In this document: piece by piece, positions 9,686-19,961 of the stretch
How the letters are laid out: the number at the start of each line of letters is the position of its first letter
Position numbering within the stretch: position 1 is the stretch's first letter
Source of the DNA: Dokdonella sp.
GTDB lineage: Bacteria > Pseudomonadota > Gammaproteobacteria > Xanthomonadales > Rhodanobacteraceae
Direction: 5' to 3'
Assembly: GCA_023228465.1 (NCBI GenBank)
Contig: JALOBC010000015.1
Coordinates: forward strand, 16,515-80,514
DNA length: 64,000 nt
Translations under genes and position numbers: made by a program
Notes under the pieces: model-generated
Told to the model about the DNA's origin: nothing
Databases searched by the model: none
Seen by the model: only the letters and a program-made list of their open reading frames with translations

Positions 9686-10687
9686 TCAGGCCGGGAACGG
9701 CACCGCCGCCAACAGCTCGGCAATCACCGCGTCGGTGCTGCGTCCGGCAGCTTCGGCGCTGAAGGACAGCAACAGGCGGTGGCGCAGGACCGGCGCGGCC
9801 AGTGCCTTCAGGTCCACCCGCGTGGCAGCGAGCCGGCCGTGCAGCAGCGCGCGCGCCTTGGCCGCCAGCACCAGCGCCTGGCCGGCGCGCGGGCCGGCAC
9901 CCCAGCGCAGCGCTTCGCGCACCGATGCACTGCCGCCCTGCTGCGGCCGGGTGGCACGCACCAGGCGCACGATCCAGGCCAGCAGGTCCTCGCCCAGGTG
10001 CACTTCACGCACCAGGGCCTGCAGGGCAAGCACTTCGGCACCCTCCATCACCGGCTCGATGACCGGCGTGGCGCTGCCGGTGGTCTGCACCAGGATCGCG
10101 CGTTCCTCGGCTTCATCCGGATAATCCACGCGGATGTGCAGCAGAAAGCGGTCCAGCTGCGCCTCCGGCAACGGATAGGTGCCGGCCTGCTCCAGGGGAT
10201 TCTGCGTGGCCAGCACGAAGAATGGCTGCGGCAGCACATGCGTGACCCCGGCATAGCTCACGGTGCGTTCCTGCATCGCTTCGAGCAGCGCCGACTGGGT
10301 CTTGGGCGGGGTGCGGTTGAGCTCGTCGGCCAGCAGCAGGTGGGTGAAGACCGGGCCGCGCTGGAACGTGAAGCGGCGCCGGCCGGTGCCGTGTTCCTCT
10401 TCCAGGATTTCGGTGCCGATGATGTCTCCCGGCATCAGGTCCGGCGTGAACTGGATGCGTCGGAAGTCCAGCGCCAGTGCCTGCCCCAGCGCGCGCACCA
10501 GGAGCGTCTTGCCGAGCCCCGGCACACCCTCGATCAGGCAATGGCCGCCGGCGAGGAGCCCGATCAGGAGCTGCTCGACGACCTCGTCCTGCCCCACCAC
10601 CACGCGGCCGATGGCTTCGCGCAATGCGCCGAGCTGTTGCAGCCGGGCAGCGAGGGCGGCTTCGGTCGGGGCAGGCATCTGGGCCAT
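9686..10687 (-). CDS. MoxR-family AAA+ ATPase
   Basis: A 333-residue AAA+ ATPase of the MoxR family. Walker A is GVPGLGKT (residues 54-61), Walker B LLLADELNR, sensor 1 ATQNPLEQAGTYPLPEAQLDRF, with a C-terminal lid domain. The ATG at 10687 has GGAG 6 bases upstream and is chosen over an ATG at 10726. It is the first gene of a five-gene unit (moxR, DUF58, BatA, DUF4175, unknown). MoxR proteins act as ATP-driven chaperones for VWA proteins. Confidence 0.95.
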   Translation of the reverse strand: MAQMPAPTEAALAARLQQLGALREAIGRVVVGQDEVVEQLLIGLLAGGHCLIEGVPGLGKTLLVRALGQALALDFRRIQFTPDLMPGDIIGTEILEEEHGTGRRRFTFQRGPVFTHLLLADELNRTPPKTQSALLEAMQERTVSYAGVTHVLPQPFFVLATQNPLEQAGTYPLPEAQLDRFLLHIRVDYPDEAEERAILVQTTGSATPVIEPVMEGAEVLALQALVREVHLGEDLLAWIVRLVRATRPQQGGSASVREALRWGAGPRAGQALVLAAKARALLHGRLAATRVDLKALAAPVLRHRLLLSFSAEAAGRSTDAVIAELLAAVPFPA

Positions 10688-10711
10688 GGCATTCTCCAGG
10701 GACGGCAGTGG

Positions 10712-10740
10712 ATTGTCCCGGCCCACGCGGCCCGTGACAC
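10712..10740 (-). promoter_or_regulatory. Candidate moxR promoter
   Basis: On the minus strand GTGTCA (10740-10735), a 17-base spacer and GACAAT (10717-10712) give 4/6 matches at each box, with a start about 18 bases before the moxR ATG. The -35 lies in one arm of the inverted repeat at 10734-10754. Confidence 0.4.
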
Positions 10741-10754
10741 GTGCGGAATGTCAC
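10734..10754. promoter_or_regulatory. Inverted repeat at the moxR promoter
   Basis: GTGACA and TGTCAC arms with 9 bases between them overlap the candidate -35 box. The geometry could be a dimeric-regulator site; I do not recognise the regulator. Confidence 0.35.
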
Positions 10755-10973
10755 GCCCGGCATTGACGCGCGGCGGGCGTTTGCCACCATCGCCTGCCAG
10801 GCCGGTGCGCAAGCCGTCGTGAGGCCGCTCGCCGGACAGCGGTGGACGGCGTCCTGTCACGAGCGCAGCTTGGCCGCCTGATGACCTGCAGGCAGCAATC
10901 GTGGTGAGATAAGGGGGCTGCGCCGATGGCCACGCAGCCACACCACGCGCCGTGAACTTGAGGAGGCTGTTCC

Positions 10974-11972
10974 ATGCAAGCGTTCGTCGTACCGCTGTTT
11001 GCACTGGCGCTGGGCGCCGGCCCGGGCGCCCCGGCTGCCGCGGGAGACTGGGTCCTGGCCAGCGGCACCGGCACCTGTTCCGTTACATCGGTCGATTTTC
11101 CCGACGGACCGCGCGGCTTTGCCGCCGGCGCCTTCAATTGTGGCCTGTTGACCATGGACGGTGGCTACAGCTGGACACCGATCGACGTGGTCCCCGAGCA
11201 CGGCCAGAGCCTGGTCTGGGCGCATGCCGCCAGCGCGGACGAACTCTACGCCGCCCGCCTGGGCTTTTACCGCAGTACCGATCGCGGCGCCAGCTGGGCG
11301 CAGGTCGGCCCCTGGGATACGAGCAGCCCGGGGAGCATCTTCGACGTCGCCTTCCTGGCCTCGGGACGGTTGGTCGCGATCAAGGGCGGCCAGACCTGGA
11401 CCAGCGACGACCAGGGTGACCACTGGACCCTGCGCTACCCGGGCGAAATGGATCGCAACTTCCACGAGCTGCACTTCCCCGGCAGCGGCGCCATCGGTTA
11501 TGCCACTGGCGGCGTGGTGCGCGGCAGCATGGGTAACGGTATCGGCACGGTGCTGCGCACGGCCGATGCGGGGGCGACCTGGACCGTGCTGGACTTCCCG
11601 CACGGCGCGATCACTGCCGCAGACTTCGTCGATAGTGACCACGCCATGGTCGCGGTACAGAACCACTGGACCGGCACGCTGTACGTGACCAGCGACGGCG
11701 CCGCCACCTGGCAGGCGCTGCCCAGCGCGCCACCGGGCTGGATCACCAGCCTCAAGCAACGCAGCGCCAGCCACTGGTATGCGGCCACCGCGGACGGCTG
11801 CCTGCAAACCAGCCGCAATGGCGGGCACAGCTGGCAGGCGGATTACTGCGATGCGGATTTCCGCGCGCTGGCGTCGATCAACCTGCGCGGCGGCGCCGCC
11901 GTGGCTGCCGGCAATGACGGCCTGGTGCTATATGAGGATCGCATCCTGCGCAGCGGGTTCGAAGGCCCGTGA
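10974..11972 (+). CDS. Secreted beta-propeller protein with BNR/Ycf48-like repeats
   Basis: A 332-residue protein with a signal peptide ending around AAAG (residues 21-24). The mature part has repeats of the type TMDGGYSWTPI, STDRGASWAQV, TSDDQGDHWTL, TADAGATWTVL, TSDGAATWQAL, TSRNGGHSWQA, i.e. S/TxDxGxxW Asp-box motifs as in BNR and Ycf48-like propellers. It ends in RILRSGFEGP, close to the IFxDGFE endings I recall from secreted proteins of this order. A strong ribosome site (GAGGAGG) precedes the ATG. It stands alone, convergent with the DUF4159 gene. Function unknown. Confidence 0.85.
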   Translation: MQAFVVPLFALALGAGPGAPAAAGDWVLASGTGTCSVTSVDFPDGPRGFAAGAFNCGLLTMDGGYSWTPIDVVPEHGQSLVWAHAASADELYAARLGFYRSTDRGASWAQVGPWDTSSPGSIFDVAFLASGRLVAIKGGQTWTSDDQGDHWTLRYPGEMDRNFHELHFPGSGAIGYATGGVVRGSMGNGIGTVLRTADAGATWTVLDFPHGAITAADFVDSDHAMVAVQNHWTGTLYVTSDGAATWQALPSAPPGWITSLKQRSASHWYAATADGCLQTSRNGGHSWQADYCDADFRALASINLRGGAAVAAGNDGLVLYEDRILRSGFEGP

Positions 11973-12018
11973 GCTGCGCGAGCCGTGCCGCCGGTCGGTC
12001 GCAGGCCGTGGCACCAGC

Positions 12019-12810
12019 CTAGGTGGTCAGCGCGTACATCACGATGTTGACCGCGAACTTCGTGTTGTCCTCGGCGAGGAAGCGCTTGTTGCGCCAGTCG
12101 TAATCCCACTCGCAGCCATAGTCCTTGTTGGAGTAGAGCACGCCGAGGCGGCCGTCGATCTCGATGCCCTTGAGGTAGTCGTGAACGAGATCATCGCCCC
12201 AGCCGTTGAGCTCGAAGCTGGTTGCCGGCGGGCCGTCGAAGCGGAAGAAGCTGGCGTAGAGCGGGTGGTCGTTGGCCAGCTTGCCGAGGGCGTCCGGGCC
12301 GAAGATCGCGGCCATCTCGCGCTCGTAGGATTTCGCGAACAGGCCGTCGATGTCGTGGTTGCAGTCATCGACCAGCACGAAGCCGCCGTTCCTGACGTAG
12401 CGCTCGAAGTTGCGGCGCTCGTCGGGGTTGAACTCGACCAGCTTGTGGCCGGCGAGGTAGCAGAACGGCGCGGCGAGCATGGCCGGATCGGCCAGCGGCA
12501 ATACACGCTCGACCGGATCAATGCGCAGCGTCGTGTACTGGATCAGCGCGTCGAGCACGTTCGACGGCATGCGCTCGTCGACATCCCAGTCGCCCGACTC
12601 GTACATGAGGCGGGTGAAGTGGAAGTCGTAGGGACCGCCGGGAGCGGGGCTTGTGGCTTGCGAACTGGCAGGCACGGCACCGGCACGCCGTGCGGCGGGC
12701 GCGAGCAATGCGGCCGCGCCCATCGCGAACGCCGCACGCAGGAACCGGCGCCGCGAGGCGGTGCAGGAAGCAGGTTCCGGGCTAGGCCGGAATGGCGGCC
12801 GAAGCTTCAT
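12019..12810 (-). CDS. Tat-exported DUF4159-domain protein
   Basis: A 263-residue protein. The N-terminus has a twin-arginine signal (SRRRFLRAAFAMGAAALLAPAARRAGA), so export folded to the periplasm is predicted. The mature part YDFHFTRLMYESGDWDVDERMPSN...FNPDERRNFERYVRNGGFVLVDDCNHD is typical of DUF4159, an amidotransferase-fold-like domain of unknown role. No clear ribosome site precedes the ATG at 12810, but the start is needed for the signal. It follows the tldD-tldE pair by 154 bases on the same strand. Confidence 0.85.
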   Translation of the reverse strand: MKLRPPFRPSPEPASCTASRRRFLRAAFAMGAAALLAPAARRAGAVPASSQATSPAPGGPYDFHFTRLMYESGDWDVDERMPSNVLDALIQYTTLRIDPVERVLPLADPAMLAAPFCYLAGHKLVEFNPDERRNFERYVRNGGFVLVDDCNHDIDGLFAKSYEREMAAIFGPDALGKLANDHPLYASFFRFDGPPATSFELNGWGDDLVHDYLKGIEIDGRLGVLYSNKDYGCEWDYDWRNKRFLAEDNTKFAVNIVMYALTT

Positions 12811-12964
12811 CGTTCAGCGTCGCCGGTCGGCCCTGCGTGGCCGACGGGCGCCCGCAGGCAGCCCGGACCCGGCGCCGCCGCGCTGGCCCATGCCAGCGGG
12901 CAGCAGCGCCGAAGTTCGAACGCGTGACCACTGCGGTCCCAAATCCCGACTTGCCAAGCGCCGC

Positions 12965-14299
12965 TCAAACAGCATCCGACAGCGAGGTGAAGGTGAAGTC
13001 GCGGATCTTCATCGGCGGGATCAGCATCACGAAGGGCGATTCATCGTCACCCACGCGTACCGGCTTGCCGATCTCCTCGACGTTGTTGAGCATGATCGCC
13101 GGCGATTCGTTGAAGCGGAAGTTCTTGATCGGGTACTTGATCTTGCCGTTCTCGATGTAGAAGGTGCCATCGCGCGTGAGGCCGGTCAGCAGGACCGTCT
13201 GCGGATCGACCATGCGGATGTACCAGGTGCGCGTGACCAGGATCCCCTTCCTGGTGCCCTTGACCATGTCGGCAGTGGACTTGTCGCCGCCGGCCATGAT
13301 GAGGTTGCCCGGTCGCCCGCTCGCCTGCTTGCCCTGCTTTTGCGCCCAGTAGCGCGAGTAGTTGAGGTAGGCGACCTTGCCCTTGTCGATGATGGCGACC
13401 TTGTCGCGCGCCAGGCCCTCCTGGTCCCACGGCAGCACGGCCGCGTCGGGGTGCCAGGGATCGGCGTGGATGTTGACCCGCTCGTCGAACAGCTTCTCGC
13501 CCAGCTTGTTGCCGCCGCCCTTCTTCGACAGGAAGCTGCGGCCCTCGTCGGCCTGGCGTGCATCGAAGCCGAACATCATGAAGCTGATCAGGCCGGCGGT
13601 GGCCGCCGGCTCCATGATGACCGTGTACTTGCCCGGTTCCAGTGCCTTGGCCTCGGCTGATCCCTTGGCCTTCTGAATAGCCGTCTTGATCTCGTCCCTG
13701 GCATCGAATTTCGCCACATCGGCGAGATTGCGCGCAACCCAACCCGAACCCCGGCCATCCTCGGTGCGCACCGTGCAGGTGAAGTCCATCGCGGAAGACT
13801 TCTGGTAGCCGAAGTTGCCGTTGCTGTTGGCCAGCGCGGTGAACTCCCGGGAATCGGAGAAGAAGCCGGCGGCGACCAGCTTGTCCTTGCGGCACGGCTC
13901 GATGCAGTCGGCAGCGACCTGGGCGCGATATTCCGGCGTGATCGCGGCGGTGCGGGCATTGAAGGTGTCGCTGGCCCGATAGGCCTGCTTGGGAATGGCC
14001 GGCACGAACTCGGGATTTTCCGGCGCCAGCTTCGCCAGTTCCTCGGCGCGGCGCACGACGGCCACGATGGAAGCGTCATCGAAGGCATTGATGGTGGCCG
14101 TGCCCACGCGCTTTCCGAACGCGACCTCGACCGCCAGGTTGACGTCATCGACGTGCCCGGAGGTGGACACCGAGTTCAGCGCATAGCGCACGTTGCCGCT
14201 GCTGCCGCCCGCCAGCGTGGCGCTGCACTGGTCGGCCTTCGAGGCCTTGATGACCTTGTCCAGGATGGCCCTGGCCTGCTCTTCGCTGTAGATGCTCAT
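12965..14299 (-). CDS. tldE: TldE/PmbA-type subunit of a TldD/E protease
   Basis: A 444-residue TldD/PmbA-family protein. It lacks the HExxxH zinc motif, as expected for the non-catalytic partner. Family segments include SVSTSGHVDDVNLAVEVAFGKRVGTATIN near the N-terminus and LPWDQEGLARDKVAIIDKGKV, MAGGDKSTADMVKGTRKGILVTRTWYIRMVDPQT later. GGAG lies 8 bases before the ATG at 14299. It has no signal peptide, although its partner gene directly upstream does. TldD/E dimers cleave unfolded peptides, for example modified peptide leaders; the substrate here is unknown. Confidence 0.9.
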   Translation of the reverse strand: MSIYSEEQARAILDKVIKASKADQCSATLAGGSSGNVRYALNSVSTSGHVDDVNLAVEVAFGKRVGTATINAFDDASIVAVVRRAEELAKLAPENPEFVPAIPKQAYRASDTFNARTAAITPEYRAQVAADCIEPCRKDKLVAAGFFSDSREFTALANSNGNFGYQKSSAMDFTCTVRTEDGRGSGWVARNLADVAKFDARDEIKTAIQKAKGSAEAKALEPGKYTVIMEPAATAGLISFMMFGFDARQADEGRSFLSKKGGGNKLGEKLFDERVNIHADPWHPDAAVLPWDQEGLARDKVAIIDKGKVAYLNYSRYWAQKQGKQASGRPGNLIMAGGDKSTADMVKGTRKGILVTRTWYIRMVDPQTVLLTGLTRDGTFYIENGKIKYPIKNFRFNESPAIMLNNVEEIGKPVRVGDDESPFVMLIPPMKIRDFTFTSLSDAV

Positions 14300-14356
14300 G
14301 CTTGCTTCTCCAAACCTGTGTGGGGGCTGGCTGGCGGCGGCTGGGCGCGCTCTTGC

Positions 14357-14391
14357 CATCCCGAATCACGCATTGCCGATCGCCAATCCCG
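14357..14391. repeat. Short intergenic GATTCCC/GATCGCCAATCCC-type repeat
   Basis: The tldD-tldE gap contains strings such as CATCCCGAATC and CCGATCGCCAATCCCGG. They resemble the low-complexity units in the atpA-atpG and atpD-atpC gaps and look like one dispersed family. Confidence 0.45.
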
Positions 14392-14393
14392 GC

Positions 14394-16028
14394 TCAGCCA
14401 AGGCTGCGTGCCGTGTTGATGACGTTCACGCCATTGAAGCGCGCGGTGGACGATCCGTGCGATACCGCCGACACCTGGCTTGGCTGGCCCTTGCCGTCGA
14501 AGAACGAGCCGCCCAGGCGATAGTCGGACTGGTCGCATACCGCCACGCAGGCGTTCCAGAACTCGGGCGTGCGGATCTGGTAGGCGACATCCTCGATCGG
14601 GCGCGTGACCTTGCCATCCTTGATCTCGTAGAAAAGCTGGCCACCGAACTGCGCGTTGTAGCGCTGCTGGTCGATGGAGAAGGAACCGTCACCGATGATG
14701 TAGATGCCGTCTTCGACGTCCTTGATCATGCCTGCGGGGTCGAGCTTGTCCTTGCCGGCCTGCAGCGAAACATTGGGCATGCGCTGGAACTGCACGCTCG
14801 ACCAGGAATCGGCATAGCAGCAGCCTTGCGATTCCTTGAGGCCAAGGATGTGCGCCTGGTCGCGGATGACCTGGTAGTTGACCAGCTTGCCGTCCTTGAT
14901 GAGGTCCCACCTGCCGGTCTTGACGCCCTCATCGTCGTAACCGACCGCGCCCAGCGAACCCGGCTGGGTCTTGTCGGCGAAGATGGTGACCTTGTCGCTG
15001 CCGTACTGGAAGTGTTCCTTCCACTTGTCCAGGGTGGCGAAGCTGGTGCCGGCGTAGTTGGCCTCGTAGCCGAGCACGCGATCGAGTTCCAGCGGATGGC
15101 CGACCGATTCGTGGATGGTGAGCCACAGGTGCGAGGGGTCGAGTACCAGGTCGTACTTGCCCGGCTTGACCGAGGGTGCGGAGAGTTTCTCCTGCGCCTG
15201 CCTGGCGGCGGCGACCGCATCGGCCTGCATGTCGTAGGAGTCGCGGTACAGCACGGCCCCGCCCGGCAGCTCCACGCGGTCGGCGGGTTTGAATTCCAGA
15301 TACTCATAGCCCATGCCGCGCGGCGAGGACAGCCCGCCGCGCGAGCGGAACTTGCCGCTCTGCTTGTCGATCGCGGTGATCGACATCGGCGCCCAGATGC
15401 GGTGGATATCCTGGTCGATGTAGGAGCCATCGGTGGAAGCGAAATACTTCTGCTCGTTGACCGCAAACAGCATCGAGTTGACGAAACTGGCGCCCGCGGC
15501 GAGCGCGGCGGCATTGACGCCGAGCAGCAGCGCCACCTTGTCCTTGACCGGCACTTCCATGGCGTTGCGCTTGATCGGCGTCTTCCAGCTCACCTCGCCC
15601 ACACCCTTGACCGGCGCCAGTTCCACCGGGGCGGCCTGCAGACGCGAATTGGCCTTGGCGATGCTCAGCGCCCGGCGCACCGCAGCGGCCACGCTGTCCG
15701 GATCGAGCGTGCTGGTGGCGGCGAAGCCCCAGGTGCCCTTGGCAATGACGCGAATGCCGATGCCGGTGGACTCGGTGTTGACGACGTTCTGCACCTTGTC
15801 CTCGCGCGTGATGACGAACTGGCGCAGGTACTTGCCGATGCGCACGTCGCAGTAGGTCGCGCCGCCCGCGCGCGCGGCCTGGAGCGCGACGTCGGCAAGC
15901 CGTTTGCTGGTCGCCGGATCGAGCTTGTCTAGCAGCGCTTCGGCGGCGATCAGGCGACCATGGAACATCGGCAGCATGAGGCCACCGACGCCGATACCGG
16001 CCATCTTCAGGAAGTCGCGTCTTTCCAT
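14394..16028 (-). CDS. tldD: TldD-type metalloprotease with a twin-arginine signal
   Basis: A 544-residue TldD-family protein with the catalytic zinc motif HESVGH (HExxxH) in WLTIHESVGHPLELDRVLGYEANYAGTS. The N-terminus MERRDFLKMAGIGVGGLMLPMFHG is a classical Tat signal, whereas E. coli TldD (about 480 residues) is cytosolic, so a periplasmic form is predicted. GGAG lies 6 bases before the ATG. It is followed by tldE after 94 bases. The active dimer would need TldE as well. Confidence 0.92.
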   Translation of the reverse strand: MERRDFLKMAGIGVGGLMLPMFHGRLIAAEALLDKLDPATSKRLADVALQAARAGGATYCDVRIGKYLRQFVITREDKVQNVVNTESTGIGIRVIAKGTWGFAATSTLDPDSVAAAVRRALSIAKANSRLQAAPVELAPVKGVGEVSWKTPIKRNAMEVPVKDKVALLLGVNAAALAAGASFVNSMLFAVNEQKYFASTDGSYIDQDIHRIWAPMSITAIDKQSGKFRSRGGLSSPRGMGYEYLEFKPADRVELPGGAVLYRDSYDMQADAVAAARQAQEKLSAPSVKPGKYDLVLDPSHLWLTIHESVGHPLELDRVLGYEANYAGTSFATLDKWKEHFQYGSDKVTIFADKTQPGSLGAVGYDDEGVKTGRWDLIKDGKLVNYQVIRDQAHILGLKESQGCCYADSWSSVQFQRMPNVSLQAGKDKLDPAGMIKDVEDGIYIIGDGSFSIDQQRYNAQFGGQLFYEIKDGKVTRPIEDVAYQIRTPEFWNACVAVCDQSDYRLGGSFFDGKGQPSQVSAVSHGSSTARFNGVNVINTARSLG

Positions 16029-16319
16029 CGGTTGCTCCAGGTCTGTCGATCACGGGCGAGGTGCGTGATGTTCGCGCATGCGGGCGGGGCCGCCACGTGT
16101 CGAAAGGCATGGGCTGCGGGCTGCACGGACGAGCCACCCGGGCGCCGGGCCGCACGTGGTGCACGTGGTGCACGGCAGCGTGGTCGCAGGCGCGTGCGGG
16201 TCGGCGGGCGCCTGCACTGAAGGCCGGGGTGCGTGGTGGCGCCTGCCGATCCGCCAGCCACGAACCCGGCAGGCCTGCACCGGCCAACGACCCGTCGCCG
16301 TCCACGCTAGAATGGCCGG
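16029..16319. other. Divergent intergenic region between tldD and queD
   Basis: 291 bases with short GTGCACGTGGTGCAC-like palindromic strings near 16156-16172 and the queD -10 box at its right end. I see no gene in it. Confidence 0.5.
16308..16313 (+). promoter_or_regulatory. -10 box (TAGAAT) placed for a leaderless queD transcript
   Basis: TAGAAT (5/6 of consensus) ends 6 bases before the queD ATG, so the first transcribed base would be at or next to the A of the start codon. There is no ribosome binding site before the ATG, in agreement. The GCTAGAATG context recurs at the glmU promoter (33644-33652). Confidence 0.5.
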
Positions 16320-16691
16320 ATGGAGATCTCCCGGTCCTTTCACATCGAAGCGGCACACCGCCTGCCCAACGTCCCGGCCGGGCACAAGTGCGCACGCCTG
16401 CATGGGCATTCCTTCGTCATCGGCGTGCACGTGGCCGGACCGGTGGACCCGACACTCGGCTGGGTGATGGATTTTGCCGACATCAAGGCCGCCTTCGCAC
16501 CGCTGTTCGAGGCGCTCGACCACCGTTACCTGAACGATGTGGAAGGGCTGGAGAACCCGACCAGCGAGAACCTCGCGCGCTGGGTGTGGGACCGGCTTGC
16601 GCCGCGCCTGCCGCTGCTGGCGCGGGTGGTCGTGCAGGAAACCTGCACCTCGGCCTGCAGCTATACTGGCCCGGATACCGCCCGGCCCTGA
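16320..16691 (+). CDS. queD: 6-carboxy-5,6,7,8-tetrahydropterin synthase
   Basis: A 123-residue QueD of the PTPS family, which turns dihydroneopterin triphosphate into 6-carboxytetrahydropterin in queuosine and deazapurine synthesis. Zinc-binding histidines are visible in EAAHRLPN and CARLHGHSF; the Cys of [27 protein letters not shown] and [11 protein letters not shown] match the family. The other que genes are not adjacent. Probably translated from a leaderless transcript. Confidence 0.95.
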   Translation: MEISRSFHIEAAHRLPNVPAGHKCARLHGHSFVIGVHVAGPVDPTLGWVMDFADIKAAFAPLFEALDHRYLNDVEGLENPTSENLARWVWDRLAPRLPLLARVVVQETCTSACSYTGPDTARP

Positions 16692-16748
16692 TATTTGGCG
16701 CGTCGCACAAAGCGGCGCAATCCAGCTTCAGGCCTGATCACGCATGTG

Positions 16749-16774
16749 CTCCAGCGCTCCTGCGGAGGTTTTTT
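16749..16774 (+). terminator. Rho-independent terminator after queD
   Basis: A stem CTCC(A)GC / GCGGAG with one bulged A and a 6-base loop is followed by G and six Ts (16769-16774). It separates queD from the phasin gene. Confidence 0.65.
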
Positions 16775-16782
16775 GTCTAGAT

Positions 16783-16799
16783 ATGTTGCATTGCAGCAT
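16783..16799. promoter_or_regulatory. TGC-rich inverted repeat, candidate PhaR site before the phasin gene
   Basis: ATGTTGCATTGCAGCAT has arms ATGTTGC and GCAGCAT (6 of 7 pairs) around ATT and covers the candidate -35 box. PhaR repressors of phasin genes are known to bind TGC-rich sites, and this one lies 53 bases before a phasin ATG. Binding by PhaR is inferred. Confidence 0.5.
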
Positions 16800-16814
16800 A
16801 AGACCTGCTAGGAT
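16786..16814 (+). promoter_or_regulatory. Candidate promoter of the phasin gene
   Basis: TTGCAT (16786-16791), a 17-base spacer and TAGGAT (16809-16814) lie 38 bases before the ATG and overlap the TGC-rich inverted repeat. Chosen by eye. Confidence 0.45.
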
Positions 16815-16852
16815 GCCATCCACACTCGCAGGACAACCCACAGGAGACCACC

Positions 16853-17251
16853 ATGTTTGAGCAGATCAACAACCAGTCGCTGAACCTCGGCAAGAACTAC
16901 GCGGACGCGTTCGTGAAGGCGCAGGGCCTGGCCCTGGCCGGCTTCGAGCGCATCACCGAACTCAACCTCAAGACCTTCGAGGATCGTGTCAAGGCCTCGG
17001 TCGAATTCTGGACCGAAGCGGCCGAAGTGCGCGATTTCGACGGCGCCAAGGCAATCTGGCCGAAGGGCGTGCAGCTGGCCAAGGAAAGCGCCGAGAAGCT
17101 GTTTGCGAACGGCCAGGAAGTGATCGGCGTTTCGCTGAAGACCGGCGAAGCCATCGGTTCGCTTGCCAAGGGCTCGCTCGAGAACACCGTCGAGACGGTG
17201 ACCAAGGAAGCCAGCGCAGCTGCCAAGAAGGCCTCGGCCGCTGCCCGCTGA
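16853..17251 (+). CDS. Phasin family protein
   Basis: A 132-residue, almost wholly helical, amphipathic protein without signal peptide. NQQ-type start (MFEQINNQSLNLGKNYADAFVKAQGLALAGFERITELNLKTFEDRVKASVEFWTEA) is typical of phasins, which coat polyhydroxyalkanoate granules. The C-terminus is Ala/Lys-rich (EASAAAKKASAAAR), as in many small phasins. AGGAGA precedes the ATG. It is monocistronic, between two terminators. No PHA synthase is in the window, so a PHA role rests on family membership. Confidence 0.9.
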   Translation: MFEQINNQSLNLGKNYADAFVKAQGLALAGFERITELNLKTFEDRVKASVEFWTEAAEVRDFDGAKAIWPKGVQLAKESAEKLFANGQEVIGVSLKTGEAIGSLAKGSLENTVETVTKEASAAAKKASAAAR

Positions 17252-17314
17252 ACCCTGGCAGGCACATTTCCCAGAGAACGCGCCGTCCCCTCCCCTGAGG
17301 GCGGCGCATGATTG

Positions 17315-17342
17315 GGGCCGGACTTGATCCGGCCCTTTTTTT
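17315..17342 (+). terminator. Strong rho-independent terminator after the phasin gene
   Basis: GGGCCGGA and TCCGGCCC form a perfect 8-base stem with loop CTTGA, followed by seven Ts (17336-17342). Confidence 0.92.
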
Positions 17343-17405
17343 GCCTGGCGCCGATCGGCGCCCGTGACAGGATGCCGCAGATTCCGTCGCGGGGCCCGCT
17401 GTGGA

Positions 17406-17435
17406 TTGCATGCAGGGCCAAGCGCTTGTTAAACT
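17406..17435 (+). promoter_or_regulatory. Possible promoter of the atp operon
   Basis: TTGCAT (17406-17411), an 18-base spacer and TAAACT (17430-17435) lie about 75 bases before the atpI start, in a TTGTTAAACTTCGC context. The match to consensus is weak. Confidence 0.3.
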
Positions 17436-17508
17436 TCGCGTCCTTTGGATGGGCTCGGGGCCGCGCCATCGTGGCATCGCCCGAACCCACCTGAAACGAA
17501 GGTTCCCG

Positions 17509-19434
<1,926 letters not shown>

Positions 19435-19488
19435 TCGACCGGCAGTGAACCGGCGACGGTTCGCCGTCGCCAGCGCAGGAGTTAGGCA

Positions 19489-19959
19489 ATGATCCCCAAT
19501 CTCACCCTGGTCATCCAGGGCCTGGCGTTCTTCGCCGTGGTCTGGCTGGTCATGAAATTCGGCTGGCCGCACATCATCGCGGCCATCGAGGAGCGCCAGA
19601 ACAAGATCGCCGAAGGCCTGTCGCAGGCGGAACGTGCACGCAAGCAGCTTGCCGATTCCGACGCGCGCGTGGCCGAGGAGATCAGGAAGGCCCGCGCCGA
19701 AGCGGCGGCCATCATCGACAAGGCGCACCAGCAGGCGACGCAGATCGTCGACAAGGCGCGCCAGGATGCCGTTGTCGAGGCGACCAAGCAGAAGGCCATC
19801 GCCGCGGCCGACATCGAGGCGCAGATGCACAAGGCACGCGAGGAACTGCGCGGCAAGGTGGCGGCGCTTGCCGTTGCCGGTGCCGAGAAGATCCTGCACC
19901 GCGAGATCGACGCCTCGGCGCACCGCGCGCTGATCGACCAGCTCGCCGCCGAGATCTGA
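19489..19959 (+). CDS. atpF: ATP synthase subunit b
   Basis: A 156-residue peripheral-stalk subunit. One N-terminal membrane helix (LTLVIQGLAFFAVVWLVMKFGWP) is followed by a long charged helix that forms the dimeric right-handed coiled coil. Length equals that of E. coli b. The start is MIPNLTL at 19489, 54 bases after atpE; atpH begins 2 bases after its stop. Confidence 0.97.
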   Translation: MIPNLTLVIQGLAFFAVVWLVMKFGWPHIIAAIEERQNKIAEGLSQAERARKQLADSDARVAEEIRKARAEAAAIIDKAHQQATQIVDKARQDAVVEATKQKAIAAADIEAQMHKAREELRGKVAALAVAGAEKILHREIDASAHRALIDQLAAEI

Positions 19960-19961
19960 CG

